Shown here: positions 27,255 through 35,001 of the stretch, in pieces
Numbering within the stretch: position 1 is the stretch's first letter
Layout: each line of letters starts with the position of its first letter
Source: Halobacillus sp. Nhm2S1
GTDB lineage: Bacteria > Bacillota > Bacilli > Bacillales > Halobacillaceae
Direction: 5' to 3'
Assembly (NCBI RefSeq): GCF_019599545.1
Contig: NZ_JAIEZV010000003.1
Coordinates: 62,001 to 126,000 of the forward strand
Length of the DNA stretch: 64,000 nucleotides
Translations under genes and position numbers: made by a program
Notes under the pieces: generated by a model
Database searches by the model: none
Told to the model about the DNA's origin: nothing
The model's input: the letters and a program-made list of their open reading frames with translations, nothing else

Positions 27255-27427
27255 ACACCACTCCTCGCTATCATTTATTATGAGGGTACAATAAACAACA
27301 TTCTATTTTTCTTGTTTTATTCTGTTCTTCCGTTAGCACAATAAACTTGTCCACTACCACCTACCACCGTTTCTTTTAACTCTACTACATATACGATAAA
27401 TGACTGCAATAGTTTCAGTACGTCTAT

Positions 27428-27532
27428 TATCTCGAAACTGAGTCTCCCACTAACCTGCCCATAACATTAAGAAGGGGGCAATTCTTTTGTTAAAGAATTG
27501 CCCCCGATAGTTGAAGACTTGAATTCAAGATA
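27428..27532 (-). repeat. Array repeat 7, full-length palindromic form
   Basis: The best complete copy: outer arm ATCTCGAAACTGAGTCTCCC with CACTAACCTGCCC, an inner GGGGGCAATTC / GAATTGCCCCC hairpin, then the core GATAGTTGAAGACTTG ending AAGATA. The outer arm is the near reverse complement of the core, giving a palindrome of about 105 bases. 102 bases after the stop of the GNAT gene. Confidence 0.92.
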
Positions 27533-27634
27533 AACTCAATAAAACCCTTTAATATATTTATTAGTAAATATCACGGTAAAGGGTAATATATGAATTCTAG
27601 GATTAATTATACTATTCCAACTAAAATAAAATGC

Positions 27635-28144
27635 TTATACAATACGAGAATAATAAGCTACATCGGCAACTCTGCCGTGTAAATGCGATTCAGGCAACAC
27701 CGCTACCAACGTAAATCCTAGTTTTTCAATTAACTTTTTTGATGGCATATTTTTATTATCTATAGTAGCAAATAGGCGTTTAAGGTTTAATGTGCTTTTA
27801 CTATGCTCAATGATCGCGGAAACCGCTTCATACGCAAAACCGCCTCCCCAATGCTCCCTCATGAAGCGAAAACCAATTTCGCCAAGATAACCTTCTGCTA
27901 TTTCTGGAATCATTACATCACCGATGAACTCATCTGTATCTTTTAATGCGACCGTCCATTTTGTTTCAGTACGACTCCTAACCATTTTTAACATTGAGTG
28001 TTCATCACGAGGGGGATTAATTCCAAGAAATTCTCTTACTTCATCATTGTTAAACATTTTAAGCATATTGGGAATGTCTTTTTCCGCTCTCGGACGTAAA
28101 ACCAATCGTTCTGTTTGAATTTTCGGTGCTTCTTTTTTTGCCAT
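27635..28144 (-). CDS. GNAT N-acetyltransferase, RimJ/RimL type
   Basis: 169 residues with the IQTERLVLRPRAEKDIPNMLKMF start, the GEIGFRFMREHWGGGFAYEA acetyl-CoA motif and NMPSKKLIEKLGFTLVA. Members acetylate ribosomal proteins, tRNA-linked or small amines. Single-gene cassette with a full-length repeat downstream. Confidence 0.88.
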   Translation of the reverse strand: MAKKEAPKIQTERLVLRPRAEKDIPNMLKMFNNDEVREFLGINPPRDEHSMLKMVRSRTETKWTVALKDTDEFIGDVMIPEIAEGYLGEIGFRFMREHWGGGFAYEAVSAIIEHSKSTLNLKRLFATIDNKNMPSKKLIEKLGFTLVAVLPESHLHGRVADVAYYSRIV

Positions 28145-28226
28145 GATTTATTCCAGCCTTTCGTACATTATATAAATAATCTATCAATGTGAACGGTACC
28201 GAACTTCATCGTTTGTATGTTATAAA

Positions 28227-28283
28227 GGGCGATTGCTCTATTGAACAATCGCCTCCGTTAGCTAAAGAATTGAAGTCAAGATA
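28227..28283 (-). repeat. Array repeat 8 with hairpin
   Basis: GGGCGATTGCTC / GAACAATCGCC hairpin plus core with CTAAAGAATTG, 39 bases after the stop at 28322. Confidence 0.88.
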
Positions 28284-28321
28284 TCTCTATATAAAAATTA
28301 AATTCCGTGTTTTTTTCTAAT

Positions 28322-28504
28322 TCATTTCTTTCCAAAGTTCTTTTCTACTAAGGTCCATCCAATAGCAGAGGCAGAAGAGATAACTAATGCTCGAACTATT
28401 CCATCAACACCTAGATCAGAAGGTTTGAATATTGATCCAAAAATCATTATCAAAATAAAAAATACTACAAAATAAATTAAAAACCTACCTAATGTTCGAC
28501 TCAA
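28322..28504 (-). CDS. Small membrane protein, 60 residues
   Basis: TTG start with GGAGGGG 7 bases upstream. Two helices (FLIYFVVFFILIMIFGSIF and ALVISSASAIGWTLV) and a basic C-terminus. Single-gene unit ended by repeat 8. Function unknown. Confidence 0.65.
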   Translation of the reverse strand: MSRTLGRFLIYFVVFFILIMIFGSIFKPSDLGVDGIVRALVISSASAIGWTLVEKNFGKK

Positions 28505-28537
28505 GGTATAACCCCTCCTTCTACTTATTGCAGAAAC

Positions 28538-28570
28538 GCCCCCGATAGTTGAAGACTCAGTTTCGAGATA
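28538..28570 (-). repeat. Array repeat 9
   Basis: Core with CTCAGTTTCGAG stem; 74 bases after the stop of the small frame at 28644. Confidence 0.9.
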
Positions 28571-28643
28571 CCATAATGATTTCCTTTATAACATGGATCT
28601 CTAAACTACAACTATTCTTCATTTTTCTGCTATGAACTTAATT

Positions 28644-28736
28644 TCACAAGAAACTGTTCTTTTCTCGATGGGGTGTTTTGGAAGTTTGTAGGACGGAGGC
28701 TCCGTCACCAAAAGGAAATGGAATAAAATAGCGCAT
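28644..28736 (-). CDS. Possible 30-residue peptide
   Basis: ATG at 28736 with AAAGG 5 bases upstream reads MRYFIPFPFGDGASVLQTSK and ten more residues. It follows the gene at 28749 with a 12-base gap and lies before repeat 9. The composition is not clearly protein-like; it may be a remnant. Confidence 0.3.
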   Translation of the reverse strand: MRYFIPFPFGDGASVLQTSKTPHREKNSFL

Positions 28737-28748
28737 TGTATCCTTTCT

Positions 28749-29276
28749 TTAACTAAGTTCTCTTTGGTATATCACTTCCCCACCTTTATCAAAAATTTTT
28801 ACAGACCATTGACCGGTTAGCCTAGGGGCTTCGTTACTTTCGTGGAAAAAGATAAAACCTGTTTCACCATTCACATCTTTGGTAACTTTAGATTCATCAG
28901 AGAACGTAACTTCAATTGAATCTCCTTGATTGATTAACTTTTTATCATTGATAATAATATAGACGTGCGCATTATCTCCACCACTCATCCCTATCGATAA
29001 AGCTTGAGGCGTACTATTGCTCCACCCTGTATATGCAGAGGAGAGTTCTTCTTTTGATTTGTAGAGTGTGTACTTACTGCCCTCTTCTAATATGTAAACC
29101 AATCCATTTCTTTTCTCGATTGCCAAGGGTTCTATCCCACGTTCATCGATAAACTTTTCTATATCAGAATCGGAGATAGAATTTTGGTCTTGAAAGTTAT
29201 TTTTTTCAGGAACAAAAAGATAAATTGAACTTACTATAATCCCTAATACAAGAAAACCTATAATTGCTTTTTTCAC
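28749..29276 (-). CDS. Membrane-anchored or secreted protein, 175 residues
   Basis: GTG start near GGGGG. N-terminal helix (IIGFLVLGIIVSSIYLFV), then an acidic, beta-rich domain (GLVYILEEGSKYTLYKS, WSVKIFDKGGEVIYQRELS). No lipobox. Part of a unit with repeat 9. No family recognised. Confidence 0.7.
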   Translation of the reverse strand: MKKAIIGFLVLGIIVSSIYLFVPEKNNFQDQNSISDSDIEKFIDERGIEPLAIEKRNGLVYILEEGSKYTLYKSKEELSSAYTGWSNSTPQALSIGMSGGDNAHVYIIINDKKLINQGDSIEVTFSDESKVTKDVNGETGFIFFHESNEAPRLTGQWSVKIFDKGGEVIYQRELS

Positions 29277-29280
29277 TTTT

Positions 29281-29313
29281 GTCCCCCGTTTCTATAAGAC
29301 TTGATTCTGAGAC
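29281..29313 (-). repeat. Array repeat 10
   Basis: Core GTCCCCCGTTTC with CTTGATTCTGAG arms, 36 bases after the stop of the miniprotein at 29350. Confidence 0.85.
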
Positions 29314-29349
29314 AATTGAATCATATTTTCAACTAACACACCCTTTAGT

Positions 29350-29445
29350 TTAATTGGAATACATCACCAAATCAGAAACCATGAAGGCAATATACAGTAA
29401 AGTAATTGCTATAACACATAATAAAAAGATCTTAAATTTCTCCAT
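29350..29445 (-). CDS. 31-residue single-helix membrane miniprotein (copy A)
   Basis: ATG at 29445 with AAGGTGG 8 bases upstream. It reads MEKFKIFLLCVIAITLLYIA and FMVSDLVMYSN: a basic N-terminus and one helix. A close relative lies at 30209 (about 75 percent identical), with substitutions that keep the protein, so both are very likely translated. Unit ended by repeat 10. Function unknown. Confidence 0.75.
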   Translation of the reverse strand: MEKFKIFLLCVIAITLLYIAFMVSDLVMYSN

Positions 29446-29549
29446 AACAATTTCCACCTTTAATCAACAATCCTACTCCGTCGTTTGAAAATTTCCATTT
29501 ATCCAGTGACTTTGTTTCATGTAATAAGGCAAGTACCTTTTTAAGCAAT

Positions 29550-29582
29550 CCCCTCGTTTGTGGAAGACTTGATTTCAAGATA
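29550..29582 (-). repeat. Array repeat 11
   Basis: Core with CCCCTCGTTTG, 46 bases after the lipoprotein stop at 29629. Confidence 0.85.
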
Positions 29583-29628
29583 AATAAAGCATATTTTCAC
29601 CTAACGCACCCTTAGCGAAAGAAAATAT

Positions 29629-30087
29629 TTATTGATTTTCAGTAATGATTTTCTTTAACTTACTGCTTTCAACGAAGTATTCAAGAGGTCTATCCTTAAA
29701 ACTATCTCCAGAAGCGATTACCTTAAAAGTATTATCTCCTTTGTAGCCTATATAATAATCGTTCCCGGTGGATCCTACAATGATGGTAAAGTAGGATGCT
29801 GTCAATTCTTCCTCTAAGGGTCCATCCGTGGGGATAGGGTCAATATTTACATGATTTTCTTTTTCTTCTTTTTCAACTGAAAGAAATTTTGCGTTATTAT
29901 AGGTCTCAATAGCTTCCTTCAATAATTTTTCCTTTTTCATCAATCTGATATCTTTCACCAAAGTGCCATCTTTATGAATTTTAAGCGATCCAAATGAAAT
30001 TTCATTTGCGTTTATAGTTTTCATCCCTTCATTTGAACACCCAGCAATTAAAAATAACATTAAAATAATAGTTATAAATTTTTCCAC
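29629..30087 (-). CDS. Lipoprotein, 152 residues
   Basis: GTG start with AAGGATAGA upstream. Lipobox LIAGC (Cys about residue 17). The mature part is charged with a GNDYYIGYKGDNTFKVIASG beta segment. Single-gene unit with repeat 11. No family recognised. Confidence 0.72.
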   Translation of the reverse strand: MEKFITIILMLFLIAGCSNEGMKTINANEISFGSLKIHKDGTLVKDIRLMKKEKLLKEAIETYNNAKFLSVEKEEKENHVNIDPIPTDGPLEEELTASYFTIIVGSTGNDYYIGYKGDNTFKVIASGDSFKDRPLEYFVESSKLKKIITENQ

Positions 30088-30208
30088 TTATCTATCCTTA
30101 CCTTTTATGTTTATTTTAATAGAGAAATGTAAACCTGTTCAATAAACCTGATCTATCACCTCAACTAAGAAATGTTCGAACTACTTTTAGAAGAAAAGCC
30201 CTGGCAGT

Positions 30209-30310
30209 TTAATTAGAATACATTACTAAGTCAGTAACCATAAATGCAATGTACAGTAAAGTAAGTGCTATAACAGATAAAAAGAAGACCTTAAACTTCT
30301 CCAAAAACAT
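30209..30310 (-). CDS. 33-residue single-helix membrane miniprotein (copy B)
   Basis: ATG at 30310 with AAAGG five bases upstream. It reads MFLEKFKVFFLSVIALTLLY and IAFMVTDLVMYSN, closely related to the miniprotein at 29350 including the shared DLVMYSN end. No repeat core lies directly after it; the next gene downstream is the lipoprotein at 29629. Confidence 0.72.
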   Translation of the reverse strand: MFLEKFKVFFLSVIALTLLYIAFMVTDLVMYSN

Positions 30311-30371
30311 TCCCGCCTTTCCTCCATACTACTGATCCATAAACACAAACGATATTAAATATGCAGCTAAC

Positions 30372-30404
30372 GTCCCCGTTAACGGAAGACTCGAATTCAA
30401 GATA
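30372..30404 (-). repeat. Array repeat 12
   Basis: Core with CCCCGTTAACGG and CTCGAATTCAAG stem, 40 bases after the stop at 30444. Confidence 0.9.
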
Positions 30405-30443
30405 TTTTAATTTACTTTATAAACATTTGTTCATTCAGTTCAA

Positions 30444-31070
30444 TTAAGAAGGCAGTGTCTGCATTAAATCGTAGAAATATTTAGGGTCACCCGTATTGAA
30501 GTAGCTATACCACGCTTCAAGTGTCTCCTCAGAGAACACATCTAACTTTGCTAGTATAATTTGAGCAAATGGCAGCGCACCTGCAGAACTAGCTGTTATC
30601 AAGTTTTCGTCCGAAATAGCTTTAACATCTCTATAATAGGATTCTCCTTTATAACTCGGGCTTACCATCTTGAGATAATCAAGACTGTTGCTAGTATGTA
30701 CACGTTTATTAAAAACACCAGCTTCTGCGAGTACAGTTGTAGCACCGCAAATCGCAGCAACAATTGCTCCACATTCTAACAGTTCAGTTGCCTTTTCTAT
30801 AATCGGTTTATGTTTTAAGTCATTCCACGTATCTGCACCTGGCAGCAACAAAACTGACGTTGGAGAAGAAACGATTTCGTCAGTGGTTATCTCTGGTATA
30901 ACTCTCATCCCTCCCTTGGTTACGATGGAATCCCTGTCAGCCCCAACGATCTTAACAGAAACATTATCGCTATTTTCCTTAAAGTATTGACCCGAATTTA
31001 ATTCTGACGTCACATATCCAAGCTCCCAGTCTGCTAAAGTGTCCAGTGCATATATGTAGACATTAATCAT
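30444..31070 (-). CDS. DJ-1/PfpI family protein (YdeA/YoaZ-like)
   Basis: 208 residues with the class I glutamine amidotransferase-like fold. The nucleophile elbow is IVAAICGATTVLAEAG (Cys), with the preceding VLLLPGADTW and a C-terminal TASSAGALPFAQIIL. Members include chaperone/deglycase and stress-response proteins of Bacillus such as YdeA. GGAGGGG precedes the ATG. Single-gene unit with repeat 12. Confidence 0.85.
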   Translation of the reverse strand: MINVYIYALDTLADWELGYVTSELNSGQYFKENSDNVSVKIVGADRDSIVTKGGMRVIPEITTDEIVSSPTSVLLLPGADTWNDLKHKPIIEKATELLECGAIVAAICGATTVLAEAGVFNKRVHTSNSLDYLKMVSPSYKGESYYRDVKAISDENLITASSAGALPFAQIILAKLDVFSEETLEAWYSYFNTGDPKYFYDLMQTLPS

Positions 31071-31205
31071 ATTACCCCTCCAATAAAATTACTTTGAATC
31101 CAACTAGCCTGCAAAGTGTTTTGAAATGCTAGTCCTTTCTTTTTTTATCCATTTGTTTATTACGAATAAATCAATATAGAGTTTCAGAATTTAGCATTCT
31201 TCCCC

Positions 31206-31301
31206 TATAATCTCGAAACTGAGCCAACTAACTTGCCCTTTTAGAGCGATTGCTCATACTGAACAATCGCCCTCAATTCTTCAAGAATTAATTTTAAGAT
31301 A
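31206..31301 (-). repeat. Array repeat 13, full-length form
   Basis: Outer arm ATCTCGAAACTGAGCC with AACTAACTTGCCC, hairpin AGCGATTGCTC / GAACAATCGC, and a degenerate core (CCTCAATTCTTCAAGAA). Confidence 0.85.
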
Positions 31302-31340
31302 CAATTTTTAGGCCAAGGTAAAATAATTTCCTTCTTGATA

Positions 31341-31814
31341 TTATTTAAAAGACTCTGCTGCCTCAATTAAATCATTTTTTTCAACTTTAGTTTCCGACTG
31401 TTCAGCAAAATATTTTAAAACATAATGAATCTTTCCTTCTTTCCATCTCAAAGTCTTAGTTCCTGAACTATCGACAAAGTATTTTCCAGATTTATCCTCT
31501 ATTTGTACATCTTGATAATCTTCTTGAGAAGTAGAAGAAACGTCACCTCCGTTTACAGTTAATAAACTAAGGTGCTCCTTAGTTTCTCCATAAAAATCAA
31601 AAGTTAAGGTTTTATATGGTTGCTGTACCTTAGGAGGATGACTAAATTCAGCTCGTTCTACTTCAAATGGAAGTTCTGTCGGAAGTTGGGGGTTAAAAGC
31701 CAAATCTTCCGTTTTATTGCTCAGCTCATCATTATTGAATTTTTGTAATCCACTTGTCGAATTACACGCCACTAAAATCAATGGTAAAGTTATCATTAGT
31801 AATAATTTCTTCAT
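31341..31814 (-). CDS. Lipoprotein, 157 residues
   Basis: Lipobox ILVAC (Cys about residue 17) after a classical signal peptide; GGAGA before the ATG. The mature part contains LPFEVERAEFSHPPKV and KTLTFDFYGETKEHLSLL, like short DUF4367-type lipoproteins. Unit ended by repeat 13. Confidence 0.72.
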   Translation of the reverse strand: MKKLLLMITLPLILVACNSTSGLQKFNNDELSNKTEDLAFNPQLPTELPFEVERAEFSHPPKVQQPYKTLTFDFYGETKEHLSLLTVNGGDVSSTSQEDYQDVQIEDKSGKYFVDSSGTKTLRWKEGKIHYVLKYFAEQSETKVEKNDLIEAAESFK

Positions 31815-31981
31815 ACTATCTCTCCTTCTAAGAACATGTTGTTGATTGCATGTTAAAAGTGTAGTCTACAGCATATACATGCAAAAGGTCTCATATTTCA
31901 CATACGATTCAGAATTATTGAAGTTTCAAATATTATTACCACGAACCTAAATCTTCAACTATCATACCCAAACCAAAAAAA

Positions 31982-32039
31982 GGAGGCAATTCTCTCTTAT
32001 AGAATCGCCCCCTTTTCTAGAAGACTTAGTTTCGAGATA
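31982..32039 (-). repeat. Array repeat 14 with hairpin
   Basis: GGAGGCAATTC / GAATCGCCCCC hairpin and core with CTTAGTTTCGAG stem; left of it lies a weak outer arm (ATCTTCAACTATC). 128 bases after the anti-sigma stop. Confidence 0.88.
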
Positions 32040-32167
32040 ATTAGAGATATAAGGAAAAAAGTAAAACAAATTTTATTATTACTTTTGTCATTCCTTTTAG
32101 CCCTTCTCCCAGTAAAACACACCCTCAAAATTTATCTTATAAAAGAGAAAACCTTTCTTAGATCTTA

Positions 32168-33502
32168 CTATTTGATAGTTTTTTCAGTGCCATTAATAAT
32201 CACTGACTCAATTTCTATAAGATTCAAAGGTATATCAGATTCAAACTTCATTATAACTTCTCCGTTTTTGTTAATGGATTTACTTGAATGAAGCGTAATA
32301 ACTTCACCGTTTTTAAGCTTAACATCTACATTTGGTTTGTTTCCTTCAGCGTAAGATCCTTCTCCCTTAAGAGTTACTCCCAATGGATGAATTGTTAATT
32401 TATTGGATGTCCATCCACCCATGTTCATTTCGAATTTCGTTTCTAACATTGATGTTTCTTCGGCTTGTAATTTGAAAGTCGTGCTCCATTTTCCTTCTTC
32501 ATATAAACCTGAAGTCACAAAATTCCCGCTTAGTTCATAACTCAGATGGCTACTACCTTCCACCTTGAAAATATATTCAGTGTATTCTCTACCATAAGTC
32601 GTATTGCTTCCATCAAACCCAAAATTAACACTGGAGGATTTTATACTACTTCCCGTTTGATCTGTAAGTGTGAATTGTCCATGACTATCAACATACTCAC
32701 CGTTCCATCGAACTTGAACATGTAAACGATCTTCAATTAACCCAATATTCGTTACTTCCATAAATTCTGTTTCATAAATGGTAGTATTCGAGGATTTAGG
32801 TTGGAGAACCTGTATCGTTTCTTGGTTCTTTAAAGAGCGATACAACTCGCCTCCCCCACCAGGTATATTGTTCATATCCAGTGTAACTGTATTTTGTGCA
32901 TCCTCATTTAAGATGGAGGCGAGTTCTCGAGTTTCAAATTCATGTGTATCTTTGTTACTTAAGAATGACTCAATTTGAAACTTAACCTTTTCTCCGTTGA
33001 GTTCCTCTCCGCCATTCGCCTGGATTCTGAGTGTGGCTGTTTTCGTAGTTTCATCAAAAGCAATAACCTGGCTGTTGAACATTTGAGCCCCACTCAGTGA
33101 GAAATCATAAAGGTCAAGGGTAGAGTCAATACGATCTCCAGACAAATCTTGTAGTGTTACATAGATAACAGCCATTTCACCATCGTTTACAGCAGCAACT
33201 GTCTCCATCTTGATGTCGTTATAAACACTCGTTTCTTCAATAGGCTTCAATAGTAAGGCGGCCTCAGGACTGACTAATGATACTAAATTGTTGATAAAAG
33301 GAGTATAGGCCGTGGCAACTCCAGCAGAAAAAAGGATCACTAAGGATACTAAAATGGAAGACATCCACTTTTTTAAACTTCTTTTCTTTCTATACTTTCC
33401 TCCATTATGAATACTTGTGAAAAATTTGACCCTGTCCTCTTCCTTCAATAGAGGAAATTCCCCTATATACTGATCTAACTCTTTCTTTAAGCGATTATTC
33501 AT
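32168..33502 (-). CDS. DUF4179-type anti-sigma factor
   Basis: 444 residues: a cytosolic N-terminus of about 45 residues, one membrane helix (MSSILVSLVILFSAGVATAY) and a large beta-rich extracytoplasmic region starting near the DUF4179 segment (DIKMETVAAVNDGEMAVIYV). Such proteins hold an ECF sigma factor at the membrane until a signal releases it. It overlaps the 3' end of the sigma gene by 8 bases. Confidence 0.85.
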   Translation of the reverse strand: MNNRLKKELDQYIGEFPLLKEEDRVKFFTSIHNGGKYRKKRSLKKWMSSILVSLVILFSAGVATAYTPFINNLVSLVSPEAALLLKPIEETSVYNDIKMETVAAVNDGEMAVIYVTLQDLSGDRIDSTLDLYDFSLSGAQMFNSQVIAFDETTKTATLRIQANGGEELNGEKVKFQIESFLSNKDTHEFETRELASILNEDAQNTVTLDMNNIPGGGGELYRSLKNQETIQVLQPKSSNTTIYETEFMEVTNIGLIEDRLHVQVRWNGEYVDSHGQFTLTDQTGSSIKSSSVNFGFDGSNTTYGREYTEYIFKVEGSSHLSYELSGNFVTSGLYEEGKWSTTFKLQAEETSMLETKFEMNMGGWTSNKLTIHPLGVTLKGEGSYAEGNKPNVDVKLKNGEVITLHSSKSINKNGEVIMKFESDIPLNLIEIESVIINGTEKTIK

Positions 33503-34040
33503 AAATATCTCCCCCCAGTTTCTGTCGGAGTTTAGATTTTCCTCTGGAAATTCTTGTCTTGACCGTTGATTCTTTCATATTTAGAGCTTCACTAATTTGT
33601 TGCAAACTAAATGATTGATAAAATCGTAGTACAAAAATTTCTCGATATTTAATGGGGAGTGATAGAACAGCCTTAGCAAGCTGAACATTATTTTCCTTTA
33701 GAATAACCATGTCTTCTGCAGACTTCTCCTTTTCAGAAAATATAGCATCGTTCAAGCTAAATATACGGTTTATGGGTGAACGCAAATAATCTTTACAAGT
33801 GTTAATAGCAATCCGATAAAGCCAAGACCTTAGTTTTGCTTCCCTTTTAAAACCACTTATATTTTTATAAACCTTTATCAAAAATTCCTGAAAAATGTCA
33901 TCTGTAGTTGCATAATTCTTCACATATGTAAAAATAAGACGCTTTATCTCTTCACCATACTGATCAATGATATAATTCATTACCTCTTCGATTGATTCAT
34001 TGAGAATAACCTCATCCTTCTCTAATTCTTCCTTTTCCAA
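33495..34040 (-). CDS. ECF RNA polymerase sigma factor
   Basis: 181 residues with sigma region 2 (TDDIFQEFLIKVYKNISGFK, then LRSWLYRIAINTCKDYLR) and region 4 (LPIKYREIFVLRFYQSFSLQ, then ISEALNMKESTVKTRISRGK). It should direct RNA polymerase to ECF promoters when freed from the anti-sigma factor encoded downstream. A matching promoter lies 30-60 bases upstream, which suggests autoregulation. The pair forms one two-gene unit before repeat 14. Confidence 0.9.
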   Translation of the reverse strand: MEKEELEKDEVILNESIEEVMNYIIDQYGEEIKRLIFTYVKNYATTDDIFQEFLIKVYKNISGFKREAKLRSWLYRIAINTCKDYLRSPINRIFSLNDAIFSEKEKSAEDMVILKENNVQLAKAVLSLPIKYREIFVLRFYQSFSLQQISEALNMKESTVKTRISRGKSKLRQKLGGDIYE

Positions 34041-34071
34041 AAGTTATCACTACTTTCCTCATTGCTTTACC

Positions 34072-34101
34072 TTAAGACGAGCCACTCTATAGAAAGGTCC
34101 C
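34072..34101 (-). promoter_or_regulatory. Candidate ECF promoter of the sigma/anti-sigma operon
   Basis: On the minus strand GGGACCT, 15 bases, then CGTCTTAA: the spacing and CGTC -10 element of ECF promoters. It lies just upstream of the sigma gene, consistent with self-activation. Confidence 0.6.
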
Positions 34102-34227
34102 ATGTTTTTCAAAAATGTTAAGTGAAAGGAATTTATCGTAATTAGTTCTTCCAAAAAAAAAGACGCATTAAGGAATGCGCCATTGTGGATTAATATTAAC
34201 ATAACTTAATCTTGTTATTGAGCAATA

Positions 34228-34260
34228 GCCCCGATTGTTTAATAAGTTAAGTTCAAAATT
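34228..34260 (-). repeat. Array repeat 15 (degenerate)
   Basis: Divergent core (AGCCCCGATTG, AAGTTAAGTTC), about 105 bases after the stop of the small gene at 34366. Confidence 0.55.
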
Positions 34261-34365
34261 ACTGCTATTTAATATCATTGTTTTCCTTATGTTTGAAAAT
34301 AACTACACTACACTCTTCACACATTAACGCTGGAACTTTTTAGACTTTTAACCATGCATCACCTA

Positions 34366-34494
34366 TTAATGTTTCCCTTCCAAAATCCGCAAAGATGGAA
34401 TCAGGCGAGTCTGACCAGCAAATTTTTCGAGGAGAGAATATATTCCTTGCTTCAACACGTTACCACATTCAGGACACCTTGCAACATCGTCCAT
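34366..34494 (-). CDS. 42-residue protein with CxxC motif
   Basis: ATG at 34494 with GAAGGTGGTG upstream. It reads MDDVARCPECGNVLKQGIYS, then a basic tail. The CPEC pair suggests half of a zinc ribbon; a second pair is lacking, so it may dimerise around a metal or be a truncated relative of longer zinc-ribbon proteins. A plus-strand frame over the same bases (34354-34563) lacks a ribosome binding site. Confidence 0.55.
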   Translation of the reverse strand: MDDVARCPECGNVLKQGIYSLLEKFAGQTRLIPSLRILEGKH

Positions 34495-34598
34495 CGTCAG
34501 TTACACCACCTTCATCTTAGCGTTCTTATTGAAATAACTAGTAAACCTGCATTGTCATTTTAAATTAACTTTTATTTTGCCCTATGGTTATGTAATAA

Positions 34599-34655
34599 GG
34601 GCGAATACTCTATTAAGCAATCGCCCCCGTTTCTTTAAGACTTGATTTCGAGATA
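34599..34655 (-). repeat. Array repeat 16 with hairpin
   Basis: GGGCGAATACTC / AGCAATCGCCC hairpin preceded by TTATGTAATAA, then core; 51 bases after the stop at 34707. Confidence 0.9.
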
Positions 34656-34706
34656 TATTGAAGCAGATCTTTAACTAACGCACCCGTTATATAAAAACCA
34701 ACTACT

Positions 34707-34862
34707 CTATAAATTTTTCATTAGATCATTTAAATTTTTGTTCATTTCATCTACCTTTTCTTCTAATTTCCTTTGTCGTTTACTTATTGAAAGCACTTCT
34801 ATCGTACTAACTAAAATTAAAATGAAGAAAATTAAACTTATAATCCAAGCAACATTACCCAC
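34707..34862 (-). CDS. Small protein: one helix plus coiled coil
   Basis: GTG at 34862 is chosen because GGGAGGGG lies 4 bases upstream; the frame is open to 34892, inside repeat 17. One helix (VAWIISLIFFILILVSTI) is followed by a charged helix (KRQRKLEEKVDEMNKNLNDL), a likely coiled coil. The layout resembles the gene at 55714. Function unknown. Confidence 0.62.
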   Translation of the reverse strand: MGNVAWIISLIFFILILVSTIEVLSISKRQRKLEEKVDEMNKNLNDLMKNL

Positions 34863-34890
34863 TATACCCCTCCCTGAAAATACCTTATTC

Positions 34891-34942
34891 AAATGCTCTA
34901 TTGAACAATCGCCCCTTTTCTTTAAGACTCAGTATCAAGATA
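34891..34942 (-). repeat. Array repeat 17
   Basis: Half hairpin GCTCTATTGAACAATCGCCCC plus core with CTCAGTATCAAG stem, 59 bases after the MFS stop. Confidence 0.88.
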
Positions 34943-35001
34943 TTACTGCTGAGAACACTGATATATTAACAATATTCATCCAATGGACTCTCATTTAAGT
35001 A

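Noticed and set aside
34354-34563. Plus-strand frame of 69 codons
   Set aside because: It lies opposite a minus-strand frame with CxxC motif and a good ribosome binding site, and has none itself.
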